54,023 nt of DNA, from positions 1 to 54,023 of IMG/VR virus record IMGVR_UViG_3300035659_001009; one strand, given 5' to 3'. This DNA is from a virus. The first letter of the stretch is position 1, and each line of letters opens with the position of its first letter. This document shows, in pieces, positions 31,526-40,586 of the stretch. The position numbers and the translations under genes were made by a program. The notes beneath the pieces were generated by a model. That model searched no databases, was not told the origin of the DNA, and saw only the letters and a program-made list of their open reading frames with translations.

Positions 31526-32913
31526 GCAATCAACTCCTTCCACTCCAAGAAGAGGGTGCAAACTTTCTTGCCAAGAGGATGGGTGCATTACTCGAGGACG
31601 AGATGGGTGTAGGCAAGACAGTTCAAGCCATCGTAGGAGCGATGCGGGTGCCCATCGCAGGCCCTATTCTCGTGATCTCTAGACCACTCAACATTGAGTT
31701 CTGGACGAAGACTATCAACACGTGGGATCCGTACGCTGAGGTCGAGGTCGCTACGGGAGGCGAGTTTGATTACAGTAAAGTCCATAGCTGGTTCAGTGGC
31801 AACGGAAGTGGTAGACGACACTACCTCATTATCTACCACGAGATGTTGATGACGCCACGCTCCAGACAAACACACGTTGTCCTCAACGACAGGGCTGCCA
31901 TCCTTAGGCAACTTGGTGTGTGGAGTCTCATTATTGCCGATGAAGCACACCGCTTTGCCTCACGCTCAGCGCAGATGACGAAGTCCTTGTTATCCCTTCA
32001 GACCCTACGCAAGTGGGCACTTACAGGGACGATGATGGACAAGTCGCCCAGAGATTACTGGACAATCCTCCATTGGTTCAACAAGGAGAGATTTGGGTCG
32101 TTTTGGACATTCGCCAAGATGTACACAAAGGAGAGATGGTACAAGCATCGGAAGACTCTTGTGTCAATCAACACCCAAGCATTTGCCAGGGAGCTCGAGC
32201 CATACCGCCTGCGTCGAACTAAAGTCGACGTGAGACCTGACATTCCCACAATCACAAGTGCCGTCGTCAAGGTCGCAATGACGGAGGAGCAAGCCGCTCT
32301 CTACAAGAAAGCTAAGGTTGAGACCTTCCTGCCAACGCACCCTGACCTTGACGATCCCTTGTTTATCAGTGGTGCACTAGCAAGGATTGCCTACCTTAGA
32401 CAGATTGCATTGGACCCTGGTCTCGTGGGAGCAGTTGACATCATCTCTGGTAAGGCAATGTGGCTCTACGACTTCTGTGCGCAACATGGTGAGCCCATGG
32501 TAATCTTCACTACGTCAAGGGAGTTTGCGAATACCCTTCCGACTTTACTCGATGGCTTCGAGGCGATCAGTGGTAGCGTGAAGGTCTTTCAGCGAATGCA
32601 GGTCGTTAAGAGATTCCGAAGTGGAGCCATCCGTGGTATCGTAGGTACAATCGCAACGATGTCCGAGTCGATCAACCTCAAAGAGGCTAAGATGGCGATC
32701 TTTGCTGACTCGCACTGGTCGACAAGATCAATGGATCAAGCCGCAGCCCGTATCCATCGCATCGACTCGGAACATCCCGTCGAGATCTTATACTTGCAGA
32801 CTCCAGGAACGGTCGATACTCTTATCGCCAGTACGATCGACGAAAAGAGATCGGTAAGGTATCTTCTCGAATCCTACCTCAAACACATTAGAGAGGAACG
32901 TCGCATCCTATGA
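31522..32913 (+). CDS. SNF2/DEAD-type superfamily 2 helicase
   Basis: A 463-residue protein; GTG 31522 with AGGGAG upstream chosen over a TTG 8 codons earlier. Motif I EDEMGVGKT (residues 25-33), motif II IIADEAHRF (DEAH at 140-143), motif III ALTGT, motif V/VI TMSESINL and QAAARIHRID. This is the compact SNF2-like helicase common in phage replication modules; it translocates on duplex DNA and may remodel forks or restart replication. Confidence 0.88.
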   Translation: MSNQLLPLQEEGANFLAKRMGALLEDEMGVGKTVQAIVGAMRVPIAGPILVISRPLNIEFWTKTINTWDPYAEVEVATGGEFDYSKVHSWFSGNGSGRRHYLIIYHEMLMTPRSRQTHVVLNDRAAILRQLGVWSLIIADEAHRFASRSAQMTKSLLSLQTLRKWALTGTMMDKSPRDYWTILHWFNKERFGSFWTFAKMYTKERWYKHRKTLVSINTQAFARELEPYRLRRTKVDVRPDIPTITSAVVKVAMTEEQAALYKKAKVETFLPTHPDLDDPLFISGALARIAYLRQIALDPGLVGAVDIISGKAMWLYDFCAQHGEPMVIFTTSREFANTLPTLLDGFEAISGSVKVFQRMQVVKRFRSGAIRGIVGTIATMSESINLKEAKMAIFADSHWSTRSMDQAAARIHRIDSEHPVEILYLQTPGTVDTLIASTIDEKRSVRYLLESYLKHIREERRIL

Positions 32914-32961
32914 GACGATGTTTCAAGTTCCTATGTACACAGTATAGATAGGAGGTGTGAG

Positions 32962-34065
32962 ATAGAATTCCATATTTCAGACATCAAGAAGTTTAAGGCA
33001 TGTAGGCAGGACTGGAACTACTCTAGTCCCTTGAGAATGAACCTAGCGCTACACAGGACACCGATTCACTTCTTTCTTGGTAAGGGTGTGCACTATGCGC
33101 TCGCCAGTTACTATGAAACGGGTGAGACTCCCGTCGACGCCTTCGATAGGTGCGTCGCGTTCTTCAAGCAGCGTGAAGGTCATCTCTGGGGGGCAAAGAC
33201 TGTTGAAGCGGTTCATCTTGGGCATGCAATGTGCATGTCATACCATTCATGGGTCACGGGCCCTCTGCAACCAGACTTGAAGTGGAAAGTTCTCGCAACG
33301 GAGATCTCCTTCGGACCAATACGGCTTCCCGTTCCCTATGCACCATACTACAGCATGAAGTACAAGCTCTCAGGTCGCTTCGACCAAGTCCTAGAAGACA
33401 AGGATGATGGTAACCTTTGGCTTCGCGAGTTCAAGACGACGTCCAGAGCACCCGTTCAGAGTTGGTTGGACAACGACGACCAGCTAACTAGTTATGCGTG
33501 GGCAATACAGCAAGTGCTTGGTAAGCCGGTGGTAGGAATCCAGTACCGCTTCTTGATGAAAAAGGCACCCGAGAGCCCTCCGCTAGTACAGAACGGTAGC
33601 CGCCTGAGCAAGGCTATACACTCTAACCTGGCGACGACTTACGACCTCTACCTGGCTGCAATCAAGGAGCATGGCTTCAACGAGGCCGACTACAGAACCG
33701 AACTTGACGAACTGTTGTGGAAGGGATGGAGCGAGTACATCTTCGAGATTCCATCCATGCGTAGTCAGAGTGCTCTACAGGTCGCCGCCGGCAACCTCTA
33801 CCTGACGGCTCACGACATGGACCACAACCCAACTATCTATCCTTCGCCGGATTGGATACGTTGTCTGTGGTGTTCATTCAACTCACCATGCCAGGCAGCT
33901 CAGGAGGGCCATCCGGAGTTAGAGGAGAAGATCCTGGCCGAGGAGTACGGCCCCCAGTACCGCGAGAAGACCGAAGAGATTGATGCCTTCATACCAGGCG
34001 ACGAAGGTGACGGGATCGACGCAGACCTTGTTGCACAAGAAATAACCTTTGACGAAGGAGGATGA
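32962..34065 (+). CDS. RecB/Cas4-like PD-(D/E)XK nuclease with Fe-S cysteines, apparent ATA start
   Basis: The conserved part starts before any ATG: IEFHISDIKKFKACRQDWNY is the usual N-terminus of this family including the first cluster Cys. The only SD-matched codon in phase is ATA 32962, 6 nt after GGAGG. Nuclease motifs: SGRFDQVLED (metal Asp) and WLREFKTT (E-x-K). The C-terminal CLWCSFNSPC supplies the other three Cys for a 4Fe-4S cluster. About 367 residues. Such exonucleases trim ends for recombination together with the neighbouring Sak4-like ATPase. Confidence 0.82.
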   Translation: MEFHISDIKKFKACRQDWNYSSPLRMNLALHRTPIHFFLGKGVHYALASYYETGETPVDAFDRCVAFFKQREGHLWGAKTVEAVHLGHAMCMSYHSWVTGPLQPDLKWKVLATEISFGPIRLPVPYAPYYSMKYKLSGRFDQVLEDKDDGNLWLREFKTTSRAPVQSWLDNDDQLTSYAWAIQQVLGKPVVGIQYRFLMKKAPESPPLVQNGSRLSKAIHSNLATTYDLYLAAIKEHGFNEADYRTELDELLWKGWSEYIFEIPSMRSQSALQVAAGNLYLTAHDMDHNPTIYPSPDWIRCLWCSFNSPCQAAQEGHPELEEKILAEEYGPQYREKTEEIDAFIPGDEGDGIDADLVAQEITFDEGG

Positions 34066-34066
34066 A

Positions 34067-34357
34067 GTGAACCGAATCGTGTCGTTGGTTTTGCTAGTCG
34101 CATTCTTACTAACCTTCGCAACCGCGTGCGATGACGAACCAGAGTTCTGTAAGGGAGATGCCGTGTGTACGAGTGGGGCATGTGGTGGTTGCGAAGCCAA
34201 GATTGTACTAGGAGGTGCATTATGCACCCTGGCAGCTTACCTCAGCTGGGTAGTATCTACCCAAAGGCAAAGTTTTGGGTCTTTGCACGTGGCCCATTCT
34301 GTGTCTCTGGCACAGTTACTTGGGTTCACGCTGACGAAGACAAGAACATCGTCTTAG
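34067..34357 (+). CDS. putative lipoprotein, 96 aa
   Basis: GTG 34067 with AAGGAGG. N-terminal signal MNRIVSLVLLVAFLLTFATA is followed by Cys (lipobox TATAC-like: FATAC), then an acidic Cys-rich stretch (DDEPEFC, CTSGACGGC) and a second hydrophobic segment. Its last 45 codons overlap the next gene in another frame, so its true end may matter less than its start. Envelope location likely; function unknown. Confidence 0.5.
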   Translation: MNRIVSLVLLVAFLLTFATACDDEPEFCKGDAVCTSGACGGCEAKIVLGGALCTLAAYLSWVVSTQRQSFGSLHVAHSVSLAQLLGFTLTKTRTSS

Positions 34358-34473
34358 GTAACGGGTTTGCAGGGGCGTTTGATTGCATCGCCTCCCTGTT
34401 CGACGGCGAAAGGGCAGAGTTCGACGTTGCGGGTGGTCGTCTGAGCTTGTACCTAACACTTGGTGTGGGATGA
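34222..34473 (+). CDS. hypothetical protein, 83 aa
   Basis: ATG 34222 with AGGAGG 6 nt upstream, overlapping the lipoprotein gene. Beta-rich with aromatic strands (AKFWVFARGPFCVSGTVTWV) and GERAEFDVAGGRLSLYLTLG. Its stop overlaps the HNH start (ATGA). Unrecognised. Confidence 0.5.
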   Translation: MHPGSLPQLGSIYPKAKFWVFARGPFCVSGTVTWVHADEDKNIVLGNGFAGAFDCIASLFDGERAEFDVAGGRLSLYLTLGVG

Positions 34474-34847
34474 ACAGGGATGACGTGTGGGTTGTCGACG
34501 ATAAGCCAGGTAAGTACCAGAAGGAAGCCATACGAGATGGCTATCTATGGGACGAGGTCCGTGGGCTCCCTGTTCATCGAGCCCTTGCCATCGACTTTGT
34601 AGACTCCCGGACCTTGGAATCGTGGGAGCATGTCCACCACATAGATGGTATCAAGTCGAACAACGACCCACACAATCTCATCATCATTCACAAGTGGATA
34701 CACCTAGCGATACACGCAACAATCGCGATGGCACCGTATTTGCTACGGTCCGGGATTTCACCGATGCAACTAAGAGGTCCGGATTCGCTAGTCGGGCTCT
34801 TGCGAGAGGCAGGAGTACCGTTCATCTGGCTAGGAGAAAAGAAATGA
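34470..34847 (+). CDS. HNH endonuclease (HNH_3 type)
   Basis: A 125-residue protein from ATG 34470. The core WEHVHHIDGIKSNNDPHNLI, then HKWIHLAIH is the His-His/Asn/His pattern of phage HNH_3 homing endonucleases without zinc Cys. The N-terminal segment with RDGYLWDEVRGLPVHRALA carries the domain that precedes HNH in these enzymes. It overlaps both neighbours by 4 nt, so it is embedded in the recombination operon. Confidence 0.8.
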   Translation: MNRDDVWVVDDKPGKYQKEAIRDGYLWDEVRGLPVHRALAIDFVDSRTLESWEHVHHIDGIKSNNDPHNLIIIHKWIHLAIHATIAMAPYLLRSGISPMQLRGPDSLVGLLREAGVPFIWLGEKK

Positions 34848-35644
34848 GGTCATTCAAACCTGAATCGGCGTTCGCGAAAATTATGTTCTATGGTGACCCA
34901 GGAACAGGAAAGACAACGCTCCTGGGGACGGGGATGGAAGATCCTCGTACGACTCCAATGCTTTGGTTAGATTGTGGTGGCAACCCGGAATCGATCCGCC
35001 ACAATGCACACCTACCAACCATCCTTCATATTGACAGAATCGACGACCTCAACGCTCCGCATGACTGGCTGCTCAAAGGTCAACCCGACAAGCACCCTTT
35101 CGTCACCATGTGCGAGAAGCTCGAGGTCCAGCTCACACCCCCATACAAATCTATCGTTGCCGTCGATTGTATGACTGAACTCCAACGCATGTACATCAAG
35201 AAGTTCTCCGGCAACGCTGACAAGCATCCCGGCGACGAGCTAGCGGCGGTGGAGCTCCGCGAGTGGGGTACCACTCTGATGGCGCTCATCAACATGATCT
35301 CGCAGTACAAACAGCTACCGATGCACGTTTTCACTACATGCCACGAGGACGAGCGGAGGGACAAGAGTGGTGCCTACCTTCGTTCTACTGTCTGGCTATG
35401 GGGTCAGGGTAGGGTCGAAGTTCCTGCCTACATGTTAGCACAGATCCGCCTCGTCCGCACAAATGAGATCCCGGCCGACATGAGGACCAAGCTGGCTGAG
35501 CGTGGCCAATCCGACGCAATCAACATCGCGTACTTTGATCAGCTAGGTCCATTCGACGCCAAGCAACAGTACGTGGCAAAGAGACTAGGATGGATGCCTG
35601 CTCCAACCCTGAGCAAGGTCCTAGACGTACTGGAGATCAAGTAG
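34844..35644 (+). CDS. RecA-fold AAA ATPase, Sak4-like
   Basis: A 266-residue protein, ATG 34844 with TAGGAGAAAAG. Walker A FYGDPGTGKTTLL (residues 16-28), then LWLDCGGNPESI, and Walker B SIVAVDCMTEL. This is the short single-domain RecA-like ATPase that phages encode beside an SSB-like protein; Sak4 members anneal single strands. It lies between the RecB-like nuclease and the SSB-like gene, consistent with a phage recombination module. Confidence 0.78.
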   Translation: MRSFKPESAFAKIMFYGDPGTGKTTLLGTGMEDPRTTPMLWLDCGGNPESIRHNAHLPTILHIDRIDDLNAPHDWLLKGQPDKHPFVTMCEKLEVQLTPPYKSIVAVDCMTELQRMYIKKFSGNADKHPGDELAAVELREWGTTLMALINMISQYKQLPMHVFTTCHEDERRDKSGAYLRSTVWLWGQGRVEVPAYMLAQIRLVRTNEIPADMRTKLAERGQSDAINIAYFDQLGPFDAKQQYVAKRLGWMPAPTLSKVLDVLEIK

Positions 35645-35651
35645 CGTGTTC

Positions 35652-35689
35652 AGCCGTGGACCTCGGGATAGGACGAGGCTCCTACGGCT
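35652..35689 (+). promoter_or_regulatory. hairpin before the SSB-like gene
   Basis: AGCCGT (35652-35657) pairs with ACGGCT (35684-35689), enclosing a CCTCG/CGAGG stem. It may separate expression of the ATPase from the abundant SSB-like protein. No U-tract. Confidence 0.5.
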
Positions 35690-35729
35690 TGCACAAACCA
35701 AACCCAAACGAAAAAAGGAGTAACTGAAC

Positions 35730-36233
35730 ATGTCTGACCTTACCGTTCATGATCCAATCTTCCCCGTTCCCAGCGCGACTATCGAGGAAGAGTTCGTAGT
35801 CATCACACCTGCCGGCGGCGGGGCCGAGAACGATGCCGACGAGTTCGTGGTCGACTTTACCGGTGTTGGTGAGATTCCGGTGGGAGTTGCCCTCCTAAAG
35901 GTTACCGGCATGAAGGGTGCAACCTCAACAGCCGGCAACAGGATGATCAACATGGAGTTCACCATCATCGACATGCCAGCATCGCCCCAGTTCATCAACA
36001 AGAAAGTCTGGGAGACTTGGATGCTCGAGACGGACGCCAAGTTCCGGACCTACGACGGCTACGAAGCCTTCACCGGCGTCGAGCCCGAGAAGGGTTCCTT
36101 CCGTATCGTCAAGAGCGAGGTTCTGGGGCAAGAAGCTTGGTGCCGACTGGAGTTCAAGAAGGCGGCCAAAGCCGAGTACCGCGACGCAGCCCGCATCGCC
36201 AGGTACGGCGCCAAGTCACCTTACGACGCCTAA
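35730..36233 (+). CDS. DUF669/SSB-like protein
   Basis: A 167-residue protein, ATG 35730 with AAAAGGAG. After an acidic N-terminus, the beta-barrel-like region GVALLKVTGMKGATS, NRMINMEFTIID, FINKKVWETWML resembles the DUF669 / gp2.5-like proteins encoded after Sak4-type ATPases. It probably coats single-stranded DNA during replication and recombination. The C-terminus is not acidic, unlike bacterial SSB; assignment is by position and pattern. Confidence 0.6.
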   Translation: MSDLTVHDPIFPVPSATIEEEFVVITPAGGGAENDADEFVVDFTGVGEIPVGVALLKVTGMKGATSTAGNRMINMEFTIIDMPASPQFINKKVWETWMLETDAKFRTYDGYEAFTGVEPEKGSFRIVKSEVLGQEAWCRLEFKKAAKAEYRDAARIARYGAKSPYDA

Positions 36234-36255
36234 ACCCAAACTCACCTAGAATCCA

Positions 36256-36279
36256 GGGAGCCAGCCTATCCTGGCTCCC
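36256..36279 (+). promoter_or_regulatory. 9-bp perfect hairpin before the primase gene
   Basis: GGGAGCCAG (36256-36264) and CTGGCTCCC (36271-36279) form a perfect stem with a 6-nt loop. It ends 10 nt before the ATG of the primase gene, so it overlaps the ribosome landing area and could limit initiation or attenuate transcription. Confidence 0.6.
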
Positions 36280-36289
36280 ACGAGGCATC

Positions 36290-38683
36290 ATGTTTGATAT
36301 CATCTTCAAGGATCCACCTCAGGGTACGTTCATAGAGATATGGCAACCAGCGATCAGCCCCCCTCGCAGGTACATTCCAGCTTCAACGGAATTCATCGAT
36401 ACAGGTAACACAGAGATAGACACATACTTCGGTGTCGCCCTTCGTAAATCTCGAGGGTCCGAGAAGGCCGACGTCTACGGAACTAGAGTTCTCTGGGTCG
36501 ACGTCGACAATACAGAGTTCAACATCAACCAATGTACCTATCCACCAAGTATCATCGTGCACAGTGGTGGTGGATGGCATCTGTACTGGGCGCTCACTAC
36601 CTGGTGTGTTGACCAGGAGGTTATCGAAAATGCAAACAAAGCTCTTGCTGACGACGTTGGGGGTGATTCGTGTTTCAACGTCAATCGTTTTCTACGTGTT
36701 CCAGGTACAATCAATACGAAATATTCTGGTGTTCGGGCTCAGCTTCGCCAGCAACGCCAAGTGGCGTATGACATTTGCGACTTCAAGGTACTTGCAGCTC
36801 TCGATGGTAAGACGAGACATAAGGTTAGAACTGGAGACACCAGAGGTTATGGAGGTGATCGATCGCGCCGTGACTGGGCAATCATTACATCTCTTCTCAA
36901 TAGTGGAGCGTCAGAACGACTTATCCGAACGCTTTATACGTTTCAACCCTGCGGCGATAAGTATCGTGATCCCCATACTAACGCCGAAGACTATATTGTA
37001 CATACTTTGGAACGGGCTCACGCGAAGGGTGAGGCCAAGAAAACGTTCGGGATAACAGAAACCGATACAGGTTACTTCATAGAAACAGCCAAGGGTCGCC
37101 GTCCCCTATCGACATTCATCTTAGTGCCCACTCTACTCTTGCAGGGTGATACCGATGAAGACAAGAATGCAGAAGATGCAATAGTATGTGATGTCAAAGC
37201 AGAAGGTCATGTATGGATGGAAGTCAAGTTCCGTCGTAGTGCTTTCAACAGTCGTAGAGACATTGACAAGACGCTGAACGCGTTGGCGTGGGTTTGGCTT
37301 GGTAAGGACGATGACATCAGAGCGCTACTCCCGTACTTACTTCAACAACTCCAAGATAAGGGCCTACCCAAGACCCGAGCAACCACAGTCCTCGGTCGTC
37401 ACAAGGAGTACTATGTTGGGCCAACACAATGTATCTCCAAAGATACTTGTGTCGATGGTGTACAGGCTCCCTACGTGTATCTCGACCTCGGAAGGGAACA
37501 TCCTCGTACTCGGTATATCCCCGACGAGGGGGGTGTTGACTGGAAAACAATTCCGCAGATCAACGTCCCTGAAGTCATTTGGCCAATTATTGGTTGGTAC
37601 ATGGCCTGTCCGTACAAGACCCACTTCGAAGCCGAGAACCTTAGGTTCCCCATTCTGAACTTGTATGGAACCAAAGGCTCCGGGAAGACCGCGACCCTAC
37701 GCATAATGCAGCGCCTAATGGGGTACTGTGAACCGCGTACATGGGATTGCACCACGACACGCTTTTCGATGTTGGCGATACTAGGCTCGTCGAATACAAC
37801 TCCCGTCTCGTTCTCTGAATATAGAGCATCAATCCAACAGACGATATTGCGGTTCATCCTTATGGCATACGACTCTGGTCATGACGTTAGAGGTCGTGCC
37901 GACCAGACAACAACCGACTACCCACTCATTGCTCCATTCACAGTCGATGGTGAGGACCAGGTTGCAGACGCTGCAGCTATGGAAAGGATAATAGCAGTCC
38001 ACCCCTCTCCATCGACAATCGTAGAGGGGTCTGAACATTACCATCAGTTCCTTGCCTTGGAGTCTCAACCTCTTGAACAGTTCGCGCTTGGGTATATCCA
38101 ACATACACTGAAAACAGCACTTAGCCCTTATCTTATTCGGGCCCGAGAGTTAGTACTCAAAGCGTTTCCCATGCCGCTACCGACTCGTGTCAGGAACAAC
38201 ATGATTGTGATCACCGTCGGCGTCCTTTCATTTTGCGAACATACAAACGTATTGGTACCTGACATGGGGGTGTGCCTTGACCACGCTCTAAGGAGCGTCT
38301 GGACGCCGGAGATGGGTCGCGGCAAAGTGGCAGCAGATGAGTTCATCGAGGCTGTCGTGAACAATGCGGCACGGAGGAGGACTGACTTCTTCTGGAAAAT
38401 GGAAGGTTCGGGGATACTTCGTTTCCAACTGGCTACGGCGTACTTCTGGTGGCAAAGGAATCGTAGGCTTGCTGGTGCCCCCGTACTCGACCGAGAAGCA
38501 ATCAAGCAACAGCTGTATGAACGAGACGTCGCCACAGGGAACAAGGGCCAGTACATAGTCAAGCCCACGAATGTAGATGGTATGTGGGCCTTCGGGATTG
38601 ACCTGACTAAAGCGGCCGAGTCGGGTCTTGACATCTCCACCAACATTCTCCGGGCCAATGTCGAGACATTCGAGGTGACATAA
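36290..38683 (+). CDS. archaeo-eukaryotic-type primase fused to helicase
   Basis: A 797-residue protein from ATG 36290; the much longer open frame upstream only shadows the SSB gene. The primase part has WVDVDNTE (metal Asp71 and Asp73), the nucleotide-binding His motif SGGGWHLYW (92-100), and NRFLRVPGTINTK. A middle region follows, then an ATPase with Walker A LYGTKGSGKT (458-467) and a Walker B-like VSFSEYRASI. It should make primers and unwind DNA at the fork together with PolA. Confidence 0.82.
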   Translation: MFDIIFKDPPQGTFIEIWQPAISPPRRYIPASTEFIDTGNTEIDTYFGVALRKSRGSEKADVYGTRVLWVDVDNTEFNINQCTYPPSIIVHSGGGWHLYWALTTWCVDQEVIENANKALADDVGGDSCFNVNRFLRVPGTINTKYSGVRAQLRQQRQVAYDICDFKVLAALDGKTRHKVRTGDTRGYGGDRSRRDWAIITSLLNSGASERLIRTLYTFQPCGDKYRDPHTNAEDYIVHTLERAHAKGEAKKTFGITETDTGYFIETAKGRRPLSTFILVPTLLLQGDTDEDKNAEDAIVCDVKAEGHVWMEVKFRRSAFNSRRDIDKTLNALAWVWLGKDDDIRALLPYLLQQLQDKGLPKTRATTVLGRHKEYYVGPTQCISKDTCVDGVQAPYVYLDLGREHPRTRYIPDEGGVDWKTIPQINVPEVIWPIIGWYMACPYKTHFEAENLRFPILNLYGTKGSGKTATLRIMQRLMGYCEPRTWDCTTTRFSMLAILGSSNTTPVSFSEYRASIQQTILRFILMAYDSGHDVRGRADQTTTDYPLIAPFTVDGEDQVADAAAMERIIAVHPSPSTIVEGSEHYHQFLALESQPLEQFALGYIQHTLKTALSPYLIRARELVLKAFPMPLPTRVRNNMIVITVGVLSFCEHTNVLVPDMGVCLDHALRSVWTPEMGRGKVAADEFIEAVVNNAARRRTDFFWKMEGSGILRFQLATAYFWWQRNRRLAGAPVLDREAIKQQLYERDVATGNKGQYIVKPTNVDGMWAFGIDLTKAAESGLDISTNILRANVETFEVT

Positions 38684-38802
38684 TGGCTGACACACTAGCA
38701 GAAAAGGCAAAGAGACAAGAAGCACAAAGGCTCGCGAAGCTAAAGGCTGAGCTCGCGAAGATGAGGAAAGAGAAGCGACCCAAACCTAAACAAGGAGGTT
38801 GA
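38683..38802 (+). CDS. lysine-rich helical peptide, 39 aa
   Basis: ATG 38683 overlaps the primase stop (TAATG). Sequence MADTLAEKAKRQEAQRLAKL then RKEKRPKPKQGG is a charged amphipathic helix with a basic end. The last codons form the SD of the next gene. Unrecognised. Confidence 0.55.
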   Translation: MADTLAEKAKRQEAQRLAKLKAELAKMRKEKRPKPKQGG

Positions 38803-38803
38803 A

Positions 38804-38998
38804 ATGGATGTCAGAGATCGCTACATTCTGAGGAGTTGGTGGAAGAAACTAGAGGAACTGGGTTCCGCCGCTACTGAGTTGGAATCCCCATATCAGGCAG
38901 AAAAAGCAAACGTACGGGCAGAGGTCGTCGTAGACGGTGAGACGAGGATCTACCAACTCAATCGTGGTACTCTTCAATTCAACAAAGTACGGAAGTAG
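38804..38998 (+). CDS. hypothetical protein, 64 aa
   Basis: ATG 38804 with AAGGAGG. A helical first half (RDRYILRSWWKKLEELGSAA) and strands at the end (AEVVVDGETRIYQLNR). Not recognised; it precedes the preQ0 gene cluster. Confidence 0.55.
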   Translation: MDVRDRYILRSWWKKLEELGSAATELESPYQAEKANVRAEVVVDGETRIYQLNRGTLQFNKVRK

Positions 38999-39043
38999 CC
39001 ACGCCAACGGCTTGTTGGCCATTCGGTTCGAAAGGGTGCAAAA

Positions 39044-39814
39044 ATGTCGAAAGCAATGGTTCTATTATCGGGTGGGATCGACTCAGCGACGACCCTCGCT
39101 ATGGCGCTGAGGGCCTGTGACGAGGCTGAGGCCGCGTCGTTCTACTATGGGTCGAAGCACAACAACGTGGAGTCAGACGCAGCTCTGGCTGTCGCAAAGT
39201 ATTATAAGATCAAGAGGCACTACATCGTGTTACCGGACATCTTCGGTGGTGCGGGGAGTGCTTTGATGGGCGAAGTCGAAATGCCTGTCTTGACTTACAA
39301 GGAGATTGACGAGGGCGTTGGCCCCTCGCCGACCGTCGTGCCGTTTCGCAACGCCAACATGCTCTCCATGGCAACAACGCTTGCGATTACCAACAAGTGC
39401 GACTTCGTCTACGCTGGCATGCATGCAGAAGACGCACACCACTGGGCTTACCCAGATTGTAGCCCGGAATTCATCGGTGCGATGGCCAACGCCATCTATG
39501 TGGGCAGCTACCACGAAGTTCGCCTCATAACTCCCATTGAATGGATGATGAAGGCTGATGTTGTGTACTCCGCACTCCACTTGAAGGTGCCGCTAGGTTT
39601 GACCTGGTCGTGTTACGATCCCAAATTACAGACCGAACCCAGTACAATCAAAGGATACCTACCAGTGGCATGTGGCAAATGTCCGACTTGCGTGGAACGA
39701 ATCAACGCCTTCAAGGTGAATGAACTGATCGACCCAATCGTGTACGACATCCCAATCGAGTGGCCAGACTGGTTTTGTCGCTACCCACGGTTTCCAGGTA
39801 GCGAGGAGGTTTGA
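39044..39814 (+). CDS. queC: 7-cyano-7-deazaguanine (preQ0) synthase QueC
   Basis: A 256-residue protein. PP-loop ATP pyrophosphatase motif LLSGGIDSATT (residues 7-17), then YYGSKHN, PFRNANMLSMA, and the zinc site from WSCYDP plus CGKCPTC near residue 220. It converts 7-carboxy-7-deazaguanine to preQ0 with ATP and ammonia. It is the first of four clustered preQ0 genes. No amidotransferase fusion is present, so preQ0 rather than the archaeosine-type base is the expected product. Confidence 0.92.
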   Translation: MSKAMVLLSGGIDSATTLAMALRACDEAEAASFYYGSKHNNVESDAALAVAKYYKIKRHYIVLPDIFGGAGSALMGEVEMPVLTYKEIDEGVGPSPTVVPFRNANMLSMATTLAITNKCDFVYAGMHAEDAHHWAYPDCSPEFIGAMANAIYVGSYHEVRLITPIEWMMKADVVYSALHLKVPLGLTWSCYDPKLQTEPSTIKGYLPVACGKCPTCVERINAFKVNELIDPIVYDIPIEWPDWFCRYPRFPGSEEV

Positions 39815-39815
39815 C

Positions 39816-40265
39816 ATGCCATACATGCGAATAGGTAAATCGTATACTTTCGATGCTGCACATCAGCTCGAAGGGCACATGGGCAAGTGTCGTAACTTGC
39901 ATGGTCACACCTACACCGTCGAGGTCTGGCTTAAAGGAAGCGTTTACAAAGTGCCTGGGGCCACCGATGATGGAATGGTGATGGACTACGGCGAGCTCGA
40001 TTCGTTTGTGAAACCGATCATCGATGCCATGGACCACTCCTTCCTCACCAACGACTACGAGTCCACGTACTTAGCGTTGATCCTCCAGGGAACAGAACTC
40101 AAGTATTTCCACTTGGGCGCGCGAACCACGGCCGAGAACATTGCGACCTACATTGGAGATGCATTAGTCAAGGCTATGCCATCCAACATCAAAACGCTAG
40201 GCGTGCGCGTCTCGGAGACCCCAAAGTCGTTTGCTGAGTACGTCGTGAGGGTAGACCAATGTTGA
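39816..40265 (+). CDS. queD: 6-carboxy-tetrahydropterin synthase QueD
   Basis: A 149-residue protein. Zinc His residues at 16 (FDAAHQL), 29 and 31 (CRNLHGHTY), catalytic Cys25, then MVMDYGELDSF, MDHSFLT, ARTTAENIA and RVSETPKSF, which carries the pterin-binding Glu. It turns dihydroneopterin triphosphate, made by FolE, into 6-carboxy-tetrahydropterin. Translationally close to queC (1-nt gap). Confidence 0.92.
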   Translation: MPYMRIGKSYTFDAAHQLEGHMGKCRNLHGHTYTVEVWLKGSVYKVPGATDDGMVMDYGELDSFVKPIIDAMDHSFLTNDYESTYLALILQGTELKYFHLGARTTAENIATYIGDALVKAMPSNIKTLGVRVSETPKSFAEYVVRVDQC

Positions 40266-40327
40266 TCTGGATTGGCGTTGTTATATTTGTCATTGTACTC
40301 TTTGCAGTGATCTCGGCAGGAGGCTAA
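40259..40327 (+). CDS. single-span membrane micropeptide, 22 aa
   Basis: ATG 40259 overlaps the queD stop. MLIWIGVVIFVIVLFAVISA is one transmembrane helix; the last codons GGAGGC form the SD of the next gene. It could be only a coupling element, but codon order and composition fit a membrane peptide. Confidence 0.4.
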   Translation: MLIWIGVVIFVIVLFAVISAGG

Positions 40328-40328
40328 C

Positions 40329-40586
40329 ATGAAGGTCACACTTCGATTTAGTAATGGCAACCACGCTTCGACTCTCGATGTCGACTGCATTGAAGTAATC
40401 CCAGAACCCAATACCAACATCGAGATTCACAACGGGTTCTTTGCTAACCGACTCATAGATGTTACCTTTCCTCGAGGTCAAGGGGTCGTCATCGAGTATG
40501 CACAACTGATAGGCCCCGAGGCAGCGAGAATCACGGTACACGCGATGAACGAGGAGGCTAAGCATGAACACATATCCGATCAATGA
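40329..40586 (+). CDS. hypothetical protein, 85 aa
   Basis: ATG 40329 with AGGAGGC. Mostly beta strands (KVTLRFSNGNHASTLDVDCI, RLIDVTFPRGQGVVIEYAQL), ending EEAKHEHISDQ across the start of queE. No known motif. Confidence 0.5.
   Translation: MKVTLRFSNGNHASTLDVDCIEVIPEPNTNIEIHNGFFANRLIDVTFPRGQGVVIEYAQLIGPEAARITVHAMNEEAKHEHISDQ

Noticed and set aside
36017-36289. primase starting at 36017
   Set aside because: That stretch is the shadow of the SSB-like gene; ATG 36290 begins the conserved sequence.
38999-39043. preQ1-type riboswitch before queC
   Set aside because: The 45-nt gap has only a 6-bp hairpin (39003-39008/39014-39019); the conserved preQ1 loop and A-rich tail are absent.
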